A stretch of DNA of 64,000 nt, taken from assembly GCA_039621445.1 (NCBI GenBank), contig CP154956.1, forward strand, positions 23,982,743-24,046,742, given 5' to 3'. Within the stretch, counting starts at the first letter, position 1. Each line of letters begins with the position of its first letter. Under the pieces are notes generated by a model. That model ran no database searches. It saw only the letters and a list, made by a program, of their open reading frames with translations, and had not been told where the DNA came from. The translations under genes were made by a program, and so were the position numbers. This document shows, in pieces, positions 1 through 14,090 of the stretch. Origin of the DNA: Euglena gracilis. Lineage: Eukaryota; Euglenida; Euglenophyceae; Euglenales.

Positions 1-109
1 CTCCCCGGGAGACAGCAGGTTTCTTGTTGCCAACCCCGGGGGGGGTGCCTTGTGCTATGGGTACCCGCCCGTAGTCCCACAAACGTGCATCACCCCCAAA
101 AGCACGGAG

Positions 110-235
110 CAGTGTCCCCGCTGCAGACCGGGCCGGTGGACAGGGCTCAGGAAGGCCGTATCCACAGGCTCCCCACCAGAGGTAGGAGACGTCTCCCTTC
201 GCTGGGCATCAGGGGACTCCCGGGCAGGGGGTGTA
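110..235 (-). CDS. Exon of modular gene: EPVDTAFLSPVHRPG
   Basis: Reads SVPTPPARESPDAQRRETSP then TSGGEPVDTAFLSPVHRPG. It is the last copy before the left edge, so the gene probably continues outside the window. Confidence 0.43.
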
Positions 236-539
236 GGGACGGACCCTGGGAGCTGAGATCCGCTTTTGGAGAATGAACAGGGTGAATCATACCTTGGGCC
301 AAGCGAATTCACCTGGATTCCAGGTGACTCCTGAACTCACCTGGAAATCTGGCTCTTTGGGCCAGCCTGCGCAGGAAGGAAGGTGTGGCTCAATTTGATG
401 TGCACATATGTATGCCGCGAAAACTCTCAAAACATGAACAGCAGGTTGGTGTTCACACAGAACATAATTACAGCAAACATGCAAAGGCGCCTTTCCTGAC
501 CAGACAAACAGCCACACGCGGATGCGCGGTGACCGCCGG

Positions 540-650
540 GGCCCGCTCGGCCGGGCCGGGGACGAGGTGCGGCGGCGTGTCGGGCGTCACCCCCAGCCGC
601 AGCCCGCCGCCGCGCGGGGTGTCCAGCACCATCACCTCCGTGAAGCCCCG
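540..650 (-). CDS. Exon of modular gene: VMVLDTPRGGGL
   Basis: Reads TEVMVLDTPRGGGLRLGVTP then DTPPHLVPGPAERAP. Same module as 2440-2545. Confidence 0.45.
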
Positions 651-1319
651 CCGGGAGGGACGGCGCTGCGCCCCCCGCGGGGTTGGCTGTGACAGTCGAC
701 CAACACTGGAAAGGAAAACCAAAGAGGAAATCGAACCCAAAGGCCAACTGGTTGCTAACATACAGGGGTGGTTCCTGAGCTCTGGCATTTTTAGAACCAG
801 AACGAATTGGGAAATGCCCCCGGGGATTACCGATGATGGTCCACCCCCCTCGAAGGATTGTCACCTGACAAGTCACCTAATTGCAGCGTTCCAAAAAGGG
901 CGCTGAGCACAATGGACTGTCTAACATGAAAATCAACCACTGCAGGCCCGAAAATGACACCTTCCCGGGGGCCGTGGCAACGTCACGGGGTGACAACTTC
1001 TCGGGGGGGGGGGTATTCCGTTTCCAAAATTCATTTCAGGAAGTTTTTTTATTAATTCATCACAACTTCCTAACCCGAACCTGAATTTTGACCCTGTCCC
1101 CATACGTCGAGGTAAAATAATTGTGGGAAAGTCTACATTGCATAGCATTGGCCCCCCGGACTCTACCACCCACAAAGCTTGTTTCTTGTTTTAACATTTT
1201 GAAATGACAGAAGACAAGAAAAGACTGGCACAATCCCAGGTCAGAATTCTGTCTTCTCAGCACAATCATCACTGCCATCAATCGTCCTCATGGAGGCCCC
1301 ACCCCCTTCCCCAGGAGCA

Positions 1320-1450
1320 GTGCCCCCGCTGCAGACCGGGCTGGTGGACGGGGCTCATGAAGGCTGCGTCCACCGGCTCCCCAGCCGCCCTCCGTTGGGC
1401 TGGGTCGAGGGGCTCTGGGATGGCTCTGGGGGCGGGCACCGATGCCCCGA
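1320..1450 (-). CDS. Exon of modular gene: EPVDAAFMSPVHQPG
   Basis: Reads IPEPLDPAQRRAAGEPVDAA then FMSPVHQPGLQRGHC. It is a copy of the exon at 110-235, and of the ALLSPVHG half of the 3.5- and 4.7-kb exons. Confidence 0.45.
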
Positions 1451-1917
1451 GAGCTGATGCGACTTTGCCCCCCCCCCCCCAAGAATTGGACGGAAAGGAC
1501 TGGTGAGGGAATCCTATGGAAACCCTGTGGGTGGTGGTGCTGGGGGGGGGTCGACACCCCCAACGGGTGGGTCAGGGTGGTTCCGACCTGGCTCCCTTCT
1601 GTTTCAGGTCCAAAATGTCCTTCGACACCGAAGGATTTTCTCGGCTGGCTCCATCGTGGGGGTTGGGGCAGCCTAACCCTCTGCCCCCCCCCCGTCCAAC
1701 GACCACTAATGTTCATCTCCGACCAGGGTGGGGGCGCGGTTGCTAAAAAAGCCAAAATTTGTCTCCGACCTTGGGGGGGGTATTAGAGGGGGGGGGTGGA
1801 CCCCAGGTGGACAAAGCCCTGGACAAGCCCTGTCATTGGACAACGGGAAATTTGGGGGAGGAAATTTGTCTCAACCCTGCAGGATATTTAAAAACCCGTC
1901 TGTTCAAAATATGAAAT

Positions 1918-2010
1918 ATGAAATTCCATACGAATGACTGTTCAAAGCTGCTCTATTATTTCGAAAAAATAATAGAGCAGCTTTGAACAGTCATTCATAT
2001 GGAATTTCAT
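1918..2010. repeat. 44-bp-stem foldback
   Basis: Arms 1918-1961 and 1967-2010 are inverted copies with one mismatch, separated by about 5 bases. The stem contains GACTGTTCAAAGCTGCTCTA. A short CAGTCCATC tandem follows on the right. Confidence 0.9.
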
Positions 2011-2439
2011 CAGTCCATCAGTCCATCACCACCAGTCCATCCCGCCACCCACAACAAATTGGCTGGCAGAGAAGGGGGGTTCAATGTCTGGGGAAGATCA
2101 ACTGCTGGGTGACGATACCCTTTCTGTGCAAGGAAGTGTGACCCCAGGTGGAGAGGGGCACCCAACCGTGCCTAATGGGGAAACAGGAAAGCTAGCGGAG
2201 CCTGACAACTTTCTAAAATGACAGGTTGGCGGGGACCCTGGAAGTTTCCAGGACAAGACCCTAACAGGAATTCAAACAATTTCTCAGATTCAACAAAACC
2301 GTATGCACTGACACCATCAAATTTTCAGCCTTTGATGTGATTGCAGCACAAAGCTGCGCCAAGCGTCAAAAAAAAACACCATGACTATCCCTCTCTTTGG
2401 TTCCGGGCTGCAGGCGTGGCCCGGTCAGTCAGGCGGGAG

Positions 2440-2545
2440 GTGTGACGCGGGGCCTGCAGCATCGGCCCCTCCGGCACCACCACCTCCAGCCGGGGCCCGG
2501 GGCCCCGCGGGGTGTCCAGCACCATCACCTCCGTGTAGCCCCGCC
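2440..2545 (-). CDS. Exon of modular gene: VMVLDTPRGPGP
   Basis: Reads TEVMVLDTPRGPGPRLEVVV then PEGPMLQAPRHTS. It matches the exon at 540-650 (TEVMVLDTPRGGGLRLGVTP). Confidence 0.45.
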
Positions 2546-3446
2546 CCTGTGGCGGCCCTGCTCGCTGGGGCGCACGGAATATTTTCCTCCAACAATTTCC
2601 ATATTTCCACAATTAGTATGTCCCCAAAAATCTAATCAAAATATGCCCATGTTGCATTCCTTCCCACTGCCAGACTGCTCTGGCCTGCTCCTCTCCTCTG
2701 TAATGAGCAATTTGGCTGAAACCAATAGCCCCCCCAAATATAAAGCCCTCCCTGGCTTTATATTTGGACGGGATTTCATGAACCTTGGGGGGGGGGGGTT
2801 AATATTTGGGGAGAAAATCAAACTTTTTCGGATAGCCTCTATGACCTTCGGCGGCCTCAATTGCGGCCAAATACCAATTTTACGCCAAATTTTCGTTGTG
2901 TACCCCCTATTTTTCGCAGAAATGTGCAATTCTTATCCAAAAATGGAGCATCTCTGGTGAAAAAATGTTGCATCCACCCAACGTTTTTCTGCTTTTCTGC
3001 TTGCTTTCTTTCTGACTGACACCAGCGTCTGCCTGCACGTCGGGGGGGGGGCTTTGCATTTGGGCGACAAAACCAAACCCCTGGGGGGGCGCTTTATATT
3101 TGGGGGGTTACTTTGGGGGGTGAAAAAACCATTTTGGGACTTTGCAAAAGGCTCAAAGATGAGAAAAATTTGTCCCAGGTGAAAAAAACGGGGCCAAATA
3201 TAGAATTTATCTGAGACAAAAAATTATACTGGCAAAAATAGCCAGTATAATAAGCCAGAAAAAATTGCAAAAAAAAACAAAACCCGCATTTCGTCACCCC
3301 CCCCAGCCGGCCAAAGGCCACCTTCCTGTCAGAGGCAGATGGGAACTCAACTCAGCGATGGCAGCCATGGAAGAGGAGAAGAAAATGGCAGCTGTGGGGA
3401 AATCCCAAACCAACCAAGAAAATGGAGATCAGACACGACCGGGAGA

Positions 3447-3680
3447 GCAGGGCCCCCGCCGCATGCCGTGGACGGGGCTCAGCAGCGCCGCGTCCGCCGG
3501 GGCCGCAGGGGACGTGGCCCGCGCCTGGGGCGGCGGGGAGGCCCGCGGCGAGTCCAGCAGCGTCAGGTCCGCGGCCCCCAGCGGGTCCTCCCGCGGGGCG
3601 GTCAGCCAGTCGACCGACAGCGGCGTATGCTTTGGGGCTCCGCCGGGCACGGAGGGCGCCGCCCGGACGGTCACTCAACA
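3447..3680 (-). CDS. Exon of modular gene, first near-identical copy
   Basis: Reads TVRAAPSVPGGAPKHTPLSV, DWLTAPREDPLGAADLTLL, DSPRASPPPQARATSPAAPA, DAALLSPVHGMRRG. It is near-identical to 4591-4825, about 1.14 kb away. Most differences seen are single bases. Confidence 0.52.
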
Positions 3681-4199
3681 ATGTCCTCTTCACACTTCAC
3701 CGATACTGCCACTTTGAAAAGATAAAGAGGATTGATGACCCTGTGATGCAGGTTTAGGACTCAGGAAACGTCTGACGGTCTTGGGAGTAAATGATGGAAC
3801 TTCATCATGAAGATTGAAGCAACATCAGCCCGGCGCAACAGCCGTGCACGAGCAGCGTGCAATTGCAAAAGGTTCCCCCAATCAAACGTTGGCCAGAAAT
3901 TCCTATCTGTCAGAAGGTGGGGTGGGGTTCCTACAACTCTAACTTCTAACTAAATTCCCCCATGGTGGCCTCACAGCAAGCAGTGCCCTCGTCCATCACC
4001 CTCCGCTGAGCCATGTTCGGGCTGGCCCTGCCGGGACCCTGCCGTTCCATCCGAGCCGGACGCGCACACCACCCCTTTTTGTTGTCACGCACACACATGG
4101 GTGCTTGTTCTGATGCCGGGGGTCTTTGCTGCATGTCGTATTGCAACCCGCAGGGAATTGAGTGAGAGACCAGTCCCCCCCCTCCGGCCCAGTGGTTGG

Positions 4200-4350
4200 G
4201 TTTCTGGAAGGGGCCCGGTCGGCCCGGGCGTAAGCGTGGTGGGGGACCGGCAGCGCCGGCGCCGCCGCCGCCCCCTCCGGCCCAGGCCCCTCCGGCTGGG
4301 GCCTGCCTCCCCGTGGGCTGTCCAGCAGCAGCACCTCCGAGGCGTTCCGT
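4200..4350 (-). CDS. Exon of modular gene: EVLLLDSPRGG
   Basis: Reads NASEVLLLDSPRGGRPQPEG then PGPEGAAAAPALPVPHH. Its LLDSPRG start matches the VMVLDTPRG exons at 2440-2545 and 540-650. Confidence 0.43.
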
Positions 4351-4590
4351 CGGGACGGGACTCCCCTGCTCCGCCGTGACCCTCCCCCTCCCCGAGGCTC
4401 GGACCAGCTACACAGACCAGCGTGGGCCAGCAATCCAGGCCTGGAATGCTGACCAACGGGAAAAAGTCAGGCATGGGCGAAAATGCAATCTGGCAGTTAC
4501 ACAGTTGCACAACAGCTACTGATAAAATAGACGAAAAGGGCCGGGTGCAACCTGTCCCAATATGACCACAAAAGACAAATGGCGATGACG

Positions 4591-4825
4591 GGAGCAGGGC
4601 CCCCGCCGCATGCCGTGGACGGGGCTCAGCAGCGCCGCGTCCACCGGGGCCTCAGGGGACGTGGCCCGTGCCTGGGGTGGCGGGGAGGCCCGTGGCGAGT
4701 CCAGCAGCGTCAGGTCCGCGGCCCCCAGCGGGTCGCCCCGCGGGGCGGTCAGCCAATCGACCGACAGTGGCGCGCGCTTCGGGGCTCCGCCAGGCACGGA
4801 GGGCGCCGCCCGGACGGTCCCCCCA
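4591..4825 (-). CDS. Exon of modular gene, second near-identical copy
   Basis: Reads TVRAAPSVPGGAPKRAPLSV, DWLTAPRGDPLGAADLTLL, DSPRASPPPQARATSPEAPV, DAALLSPVHGM. This exon contains both halves that are split by an intron in the 18-26-kb copies (DWLSGLRRDPLD and LMDSPQ...MSPRS), which supports the joins proposed there. Confidence 0.52.
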
Positions 4826-4924
4826 CTCCCAACAGCGGCCATGTGATGAGGAGGGTGGTAACTGCCCAGGGGGAAGATGGGTGGGCTGAGGCCCCCTCCC
4901 CCTCCCTTTGCCTCCCCCTGCCCA

Positions 4925-5290
4925 CCCCAGCACGCGGACCCAAAGCGGCCCTTTCCACAAAGCGGCCCCCTCTTTGGCTCGGGGCGCGTCGGGGGCTTCC
5001 TGCTCATCGTCTCTGGCAGACTGCTGCACTGCACATCCCCCTCTGCCCATTACATGTTGCCCCCCACGTTGCTGTTAAGCACAAAAGCAGTGGGTTGGCT
5101 TCCACACAATGACGTCCAGGAGCCGGGGTGTGCATGGCAGAAGACCGGGTGGAATCGACAGGTGGGGCTGGCTTGGGGGATGGTGGGGTGGGGGCGGCGG
5201 TGGTAGTGGGCGGCGGCGGGGGCGACCCTGGGCGGCGGACTTCGATGCCATCGGGTGGAGCCAGGAGCGGTGAGCCTCTGCCGCAAGAAG
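4925..5290. repeat. Segmental duplication, copy 1 (partner 6450-6990)
   Basis: Shares AAAGCGGCCCCCTCTT, GCGCGTCGGGGGC and GACTGCTGC, and further right GTGGGGCTGGCTTGGGGGAT and GGAGCGGT, with 6450-6990 in the same order. The copies are spaced about 1.5-1.7 kb. Confidence 0.6.
4950..5035 (-). CDS. Possible exon: LPETMSRKPPTRPEPKRGPL
   Basis: Copy of the 6455-6545 block. Both keep the P-P-T-R-x-x-P-K-R-G-P-L reading. Borders unknown. Confidence 0.33.
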
Positions 5291-5564
5291 AAGAGAAGAA
5301 GGAAGAGGAGTCTGAATGGCGAGTGGGTGGGTGAGCGTGCGTCCTCGCACATGTGTATTTGTGCACACATGTGCAAAGGCGCTGGGGTGTTCAATTGCCC
5401 GACCCACCAAAAACCAACCTGCCTGGCCACCCACCCACCCACCCACCCACCCACACGCAGGCACCATTGGCTCACACAGACTGCGATGCCCCTCAAGCAG
5501 GCCAGCCCTGTATGGGGGAGACGGTGGGCGGACGGCAGCGCGCACTGGGGAAACTGGCCGCCCC

Positions 5565-5715
5565 GGCAGGGAGGCCCGCGGCGAGTCCAGCAGCGTCAGG
5601 TCTGCGGCCCCCAGCGGGTCCTCCCGCGGGGCGGTCAGCCAGTTGACTGACAGCGGCGCCCGCTTCGGGGCTCCACCGGGCACGGATGGCGCCGCCCGGA
5701 CGGTCACCCCCACCC
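5565..5715 (-). CDS. Exon of modular gene, third near-identical copy (truncated 3')
   Basis: Reads TVRAAPSVPGGAPKRAPLSV then NWLTAPREDPLGAADLTLL and DSPRASL. It is nearly the same DNA as 3447-3680 and 4591-4825 but lacks the ADAALLSPVHG part. Confidence 0.48.
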
Positions 5716-6449
5716 CGCTGGGGGGGGGGGGGGTGGCTGACAAGTGCCGAGAGGGGATGATGGGCGGGCCCCTGGGAAGTTGTCCCCCTGGCAAGTCAGT
5801 GAGTAGCCCCTCATAAATGCGCACCATCCTGATTGCACCCCCCAAATGGGTGTGAACCACCGAACCAAAACTTCTGAGGCCTAATGCGTCCCAATGCACT
5901 GTGTTTTGGGTGAGTTTGGGCCACTTTGGCCACGTATAGCTGAGTTTTGACCGACTTTGGGCAATTTGACCCATTTTTGAGCAATTTTGGGTAATTTTGT
6001 TCAATTTTTGCAATTTCTGTTTCCATCCTGATGAGTCCGCACCCCGCAGGGGCCAAGCGTCACGCAGTGCCCTGGAGTTTCCCACAGGCAATGCCCCCCC
6101 TCCCCGGCAGGGCTGTATGGGACGGCCTGGGTGGTCAGACCCCCCCCCCCACCCAGGAGGTAGGGGGGTGGGTTGACCCCCCACCCACCCTGGCACCACC
6201 CGCTGAAAAAAATGTCCTTCGGCGCCGAAGTCGCTGAACGAAAATTTTGACCTAAAATGGGAAGGCCTGGTGGGGGGGGGTCGGCCTCCCCCCCTACCAC
6301 CAGGGTGGGGTTGGGGTGGTCGAGCCAAGGACAAAGGAGTTTGGCTGGTTTCGCCTCAGGACCCCCCGGGCACTGTCTCCGGACAGGTCGGCAAATATCT
6401 GGCGCCATATATTCCCCTTTTTGCTCCCCCCTCCCTGGCAACTGCTCAT

Positions 6450-6990
6450 CCACACAGCTGGGTCCTCAAAGCGGCCCCCTCTTCGGCACGTGGCGCGTCG
6501 GGGGCATCCTGTTCGGCGTCTCCAGCGGACTGCTGCGCGGCACGCCCCCTGCACCCTGGGCTTCTTGCCCCCCAAGAAAACCCGGAACCTTTTTCAACCC
6601 ACTGCCAACAGGAGAACAGGAAAATGCAATACTTTCGATGTTAGTTTCAAAAGCTTGAAAAGGCCTCAGGAAAAGGTCTGTTTCCAAAGAGGGTGGACCA
6701 ATCCTTTGGAACAATCGTCGTGAGACAGGTCAGTAGAGGTAAGACACAGGATCCAAGGAAACACCTTGGCAAATACAGAGGACAGAGGAGAATGTCTCTA
6801 GGGGGGGGTACAGGGAAAATACTGCCCAAGCGCCGTGAGTGCTACAAATGCACAAATGTTGTGTGGTAAGGGGGGAGGAATCCGCGGGTGGGGCTGGCTT
6901 GGGGGATGGCGGGGTGGTGGTGGTGGTGGTGGTAGGGGGTGACCCTGGGGTCAGGAGCGGTATGCCTCTGTGGCGAGAAAAAAGAAGAGC
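6450..6990. repeat. Segmental duplication, copy 2
   Basis: Partner of 4925-5290. The right part includes GGTGGTGGTGGTGG expansions and a GCGAGAAAAAAGAAGAG tail matching GCAAGAAGAAGAGAAGAAG in copy 1. Confidence 0.55.
6455..6545 (-). CDS. Possible exon: LETPNRMPPTRHVPKRGPL
   Basis: Reads SSPLETPNRMPPTRHVPKRG. The block near 4950-5035 is homologous and reads SSLPETMSRKPPTRPEPKRG, so this frame is kept in both copies. It is part of a larger segmental duplication. Confidence 0.35.
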
Positions 6991-7094
6991 CATCGCATGT
7001 ATGTTCACAAATACAAACACAACCATGTAAACACGCTCCAACAAACGTACCAAAACACACAAAAAAAAACGCGCACGCACGCACAGACACACAG

Positions 7095-7130
<36 letters not shown>

Positions 7131-7138
7131 ACAACACA

Positions 7139-7196
<58 letters not shown>
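7095..7196. repeat. CA microsatellite
   Basis: Two CA runs separated by CACAACACACAAA. CGCACGCA variants border it. It lies beside a LLDSPPRTP exon. Confidence 0.93.
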
Positions 7197-7197
<1 letters not shown>

Positions 7198-7319
7198 GCG
7201 CATACACGCACGCACACGGGCGCTCATCCACACAGACCGCGATACAGACCTCTGGGTAATGGTACAGGGGTGGGTAAGGGGGACCGGGGTGGTGGGAGTG
7301 GGCAGCGGCCTGCAGCGGG

Positions 7320-7400
7320 ACGGGGAGCGAGGGAGGCCAGCCGGGGTCCGGGGTGGGCTGTCCAGCAGGTACGCCTCGTCCGGCAGGGGTAAGGGGTACC
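7320..7400 (-). CDS. Exon of modular gene: DEAYLLDSPPRTP
   Basis: Reads DEAYLLDSPPRTPAGLPRSP, a diverged LLDSPR module. Flanks are a CA microsatellite (left) and a G-run block (right). Confidence 0.4.
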
Positions 7401-7679
7401 GGGGACAGCATCCCCGGCAGGCCCCTGCAGGCATTGGCGTGAATGCCTGGACCCCTCCCCCCCGGGGGGGGGGGGAGTTGCCACCTGACCGGTCAGCCGG
7501 CACCAGCCGAAGTGAACGCTTCCCACCTGGGCCTGTAGCCCACTTTCCAGCAGGACAAATCAGTTGGAACAAGCCCCGAGGTGACAACCTTCCTGGGGGA
7601 GGTGGGCCGGGGGCCTTCGCTCGGGGGGGGAGACTCTTCATCAATGCTAGCGAATGCAGAGGTGAGGAAGAGTCCCTCC

Positions 7680-8000
7680 CCCCAAATAATACTCCCCCCT
7701 CGGGCTGGGACTTCGGTGACCAAATTAACACCCCCCCCCCAATTTCGGGCCGACGACCCAGATTTTGACCTGGAAATACAAAAAAAAACAATCTTTGACA
7801 ATGAATTACAAAAAATATAAATTCTTCTGGATCATCTATCCTCCAAAAATGTTAAATTTCATGGGAAAGTGAAATAAATTTCCAAAAAGGGGGTTTTGGT
7901 TGTTTTTTGGTTCCTACGGGACTTCAAAAAATTTCGAAAAATTTGGGAAGCCATTGCCCTCCCAAATAATACCCCCCCCTGGCCGGGTGTCTGGTTTTGA
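7680..8000. repeat. AATAATACCCCC family repeat, copy 1
   Basis: The block begins AAATAATACTCCCCCC, includes GGGACTTCGGTGACC, TTTCGGGCCGACGACC and CTACGGGACTTC, and closes with a second AAATAATACCCCCCC. It is homologous over about 300 bp to 56430-56800. Shorter relatives are near 21560-21870, 31585-31650 and 62620-63005. Confidence 0.6.
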
Positions 8001-8616
8001 AACGGTTAACAGGCTAACAGGATAACAGACAGGGCCCCTTCACGAGCAGACTATGGCCCCAAATGCTAGAGTTTGTCTAACTAGCCAATGAAAAAAAAAA
8101 TTGTTTTCTGCCAGGCTTCATATTACCAACCCGGGGGGGGGGGGGTGTGATTGTGCTTTGGGGTGCCTGTCCACTGGATGTCAGTTCTGGGTCCCGGCCC
8201 CAGTCGATTTCTCTTGAAATGGACATTTTGGGCCCCCAGCGCCAAAGGCACCAGGGAGGCGGTGCTAGAGCACTGCCGAGAACCCGATCACCCCAAGGGG
8301 GGTTTTGAAAATGCCCGACCCTCCCTTCTTGCCTGCACATGAACATATTTTTTGAGGTTTATGAGAAAATTAGAATGATGACATCTTTGAATTTTGTGGG
8401 AAAATTTGGAGGTGTCCCCAAAAAATATCAAAAAAAATTGAAGAATTTCATTTTGTGAATATTGCCATCCCAATTTATACACCTCTAATTTCACCCGTGG
8501 ATCCGAATTCACATCCTGGAAAAACTTTTCAAGGTCTGCATATTGGCCCCCCTGAAGGGCGGGTCCAACGGGCCCAGCTCACCCACACACCGCCAAATCC
8601 TCTCCTGGGGGGGGGG

Positions 8617-9026
8617 CAGGGTTCGATATAAGGAGAGGAGGGGGGGGGGTGGTCCGGACCCCCCCCTGCGGGCAAGGGGGGGGGGGGGGGGGGGGGGACC
8701 CCCCCCCCCCACCTAAACAGTGGCGCGGTCAGGGTGACCGAAAATTTTTGACCCCCCAAAACGACCAAAAGTGCCATTTTGGGCACTTTTTGGGCAAAAA
8801 TTGGCCAAAAATGCCAAAAATTTTCGGCGCGAAGCGCCGGAGGAAAAAATTGACCCTTTTTGGGGGGGGGGGTCCCGGGTGCCCCCCGAGGGTCGGTCCG
8901 GACCCCCCTTGCAGGTGGGGGGAGGGTGGTCCGGACCCCCCCCTGCGGGCCAGGAGGGGGGGGGGGGTGTGGGGGGACCACCCCCCCCCACCTAAACCAT
9001 GTACGCCCTCCTTATATCGAACCCTG
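8617..9026. mobile_element. 410-bp element with perfect 19-bp inverted repeats
   Basis: CAGGGTTCGATATAAGGAG at 8617-8635 is exactly inverted at 9008-9026. Both flanks are G runs, so an 8-bp duplication of Gs cannot be distinguished from chance. The interior has a GGCGCGAAGCGCC hairpin and GGTCCGGACC repeats. Right-end relatives (CTCCTTATRT...ACCCTG) occur near 42541-42559 and 58741-58761. Confidence 0.75.
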
Positions 9027-9049
9027 GGGGGGGGGGCACCTCCCCAGAC

Positions 9050-9530
9050 ATCACAGTGCCTCGAAAGAAAAGAGCTGGGGCCCGCCACGCATTGACCTCC
9101 ACGGCCCCGGAGCGGCCTGCGCGATGCCTCCAGCTGGAGGGGGGGCTGGCGCCGCACGCCGGGGCCCTTGGGCTTCGCTCCGAGGGACCCGCCCGCCCGT
9201 GGTCAGGTTGGGGGACCCTCCCGGTGGGTGGCAGGGGGGCTGCCCCACGGCCAGGAACGGAGACCGTACGTTCACCCCAGGGGGTGGGCCAAATCCCCCC
9301 CACGTCGCCCACCACCCGCTTCTGCCGCGGCGGCGCCCTCCACGCGGGGCCGTCCTCCACGGCGGGGGCGGGGGTGGGCACGGGCGGGTGGGGCGCCACA
9401 GCTGCCGGTGCGGCGGCGGCAGGGAGCGGTGCCCGGGGGCCGTCTCTCTCCCACCCGCCCAGACGGATCCGGCTGGCGGGGTCGGTCAGATGGGAGGGGG
9501 GAGGGCTGGGGGCCCCACGTGTCAAAGCAC
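9050..9530 (-). CDS. GC-rich exon-like region, frame unresolved
   Basis: High GC and several open minus frames, for example RIRLGGWERDGPRAPLPAAA and VGQPPCHPPGGSPNLTTGG. This suggests one or two exons of the modular gene beside the element ending at 9026. I cannot choose the frame with confidence. Confidence 0.25.
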
Positions 9531-9968
9531 TGGAAGAAGAAAACTTGAAAACCGGTGCCCCGGAAATAAAGGAAGTCCTTGGTGGGGGTCGGTTTCGGGG
9601 GTTCCCGTCCAGCCCTGGTATCATTTCAGGGCATAGCATTCAAAGTTGAAGGATGTACAGCAAAAATAACACTCTGGCAAAGATGCACATTTAATATCAC
9701 TGTTTTTTGAGAGAAAACCACAAATGAGCAAAACAACACTCGAAGCAAGGAATCAAAATGGAAACGATGAAATCCCAAAAAATGCAATTTTCTGGATTTT
9801 TTTTCGGTGCAAAGATGATATCTCCTTGCAAATTCACCAAGATAAACTGAGGCATCAAATTTTGAACAATACATTGAAAGAATGCAAATTTGCATGCTTT
9901 TTCCAAAAAAAAAACACAGACAGTGTAACATCATGCAGCAAATTACCTATCCTCGCCTGATAAGCTAC

Positions 9969-10419
9969 CAGGGGATTTCTTCAGGACCCCGGGGGGGGGG
10001 GGAGTCCAGCCTCCGGCTGGCAAAAAGGCTGCTGGCTGGAAACGAGCTGCTGGCTGGACCCCCCCCCCAGGGGGGTGGGGCTGGGTCGCTGAAAAACAAA
10101 CATTTTTGCCTACTCGATGCTAGAACCAGGCTGGATAGGGACTGGAGGAACAACCTACTTATGCAGGGATGGATGTGCTGGGCAGCCTTGTTGGCTGGCC
10201 AGCCTGCGGCCGGCTGGCCCGGCCTTCAGTCGGCTGGCCTGGCCTTCGGCCGGCTGGCCCAGCCTCCGGCTGGGCTGGACCCCACTTTATTTCACTCGAC
10301 CCCCCGGGGGGGGGGGGGGGGCTCCCAGCTCGGGTTTGGGCTGCTGGCTGGAGTTGAGCTGCTGGCTGGCTGGACCCGCCCGGGGGGTAGGGAACCCTCC
10401 GTCTTAAGAAATCCCCATG
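9969..10419. mobile_element. MITE, GGCTGCTGGCTGG family, copy 1
   Basis: The ends are CAGGGGATTTCTTCAGG and the inverse of CATGGGGATTTCTTAAG. They are flanked by a perfect 8-bp duplication TAAGCTAC (9961-9968 and 10420-10427). The interior has repeated GCTGCTGGCTGG tracts near both ends. It is the same family as 46912-47320. No coding capacity. Confidence 0.85.
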
Positions 10420-11237
10420 TAAGCTACAGAGGCTGGAGACAGGAACCTAACCTATGAGGACACGTCAGTGGGAACAGAGGGCAGAGGACAGTTTCCCGAG
10501 CCCGGGTCCAGGACAGGGAAAAAAATTGACACCTTCGGTCCCGGGGATGAAAGAAAAATCTGGAAAAGCAACTTTCTTCATAAATTTGCAACTAGAAGCC
10601 TGAAAAACTGCTCGGGATTTTTTAAACCCTGGAAATTGCATTCTTAAACAAAACATTCGAAATTTCTCAAAAATTTATCAGGAGGCAGGTCAGCAGGACA
10701 AGGGTAGAAGACAGGTTAGGAGCGGGTACAGAGGGTAGATGGCAGTTTCTCGCGAGTAGGGGGGTATGAAACTCTCAGCAACTTTCAGTTTCTCCTCTGG
10801 ATTGCACTGTGAGACAAAATGACGGCCACCCACCCACCCACCCACCCAAAGCAAATACAATGTCGACAATACAGACGTAGAAAGGAAAGGATGCCTTTCT
10901 TCTGGAGAACAAACACAAACCGGCTTACCCCCAGACATAACTCCATCACTACTCCCCCATGAGAATCTTTGTGTGCACCTAAAAGGCATCCAACGCTTTC
11001 TGTCTGCTTGAGAAAACTTGATTACAAATCACCACCAAAAAAAAATCGCGAATGTAATATTGACAATGCAGACCTCGAAAAAAATCTGAACTTTTGGCTT
11101 GGGCTCATACTTTATTCTGGTATAGCCTTATGCTGGTTCTATTACATTCATCACCAGCCAAAACTTTTAACTATTAAATGAATAAGTGAGCAAGAATTGT
11201 TGGCCCCTATAAAAAGGACATCAGATGTCCTGGAGGG

Positions 11238-13897
<2,660 letters not shown>

Positions 13898-14029
13898 AGC
13901 ATCACATTGTGTCCCAAGCTCCCCCCGTCATTGCTGACAAGCAGGTGTTGGAAGGGAGTTATTGTGAGGCAGAGGCAGTCATCCATGGCCCACACGTGGG
14001 CACGCCTCGGACCACTCTCTGGCCAACTG

Positions 14030-14090
14030 AGGCCACGGAGGCAGCGCTGCGGGGTTGGGCGACTTCTGAATCCTCCAACAGCGATGGCGG
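14030..14090 (-). CDS. Possible exon of modular gene: LLEDSEVAQP
   Basis: Reads SLLEDSEVAQPRSAASVAS. The position after a WLSGLR exon and the LL.D...AQP pattern match the LMDGPQ.AQP exons, but the sequence is diverged and end-pairing is weak. Confidence 0.3.

Noticed and set aside
385-906. 173-codon plus-strand frame
   Set aside because: It overlaps the VMVLDTPRG exon, whose copies elsewhere conserve the minus frame; the plus frame is a shadow.
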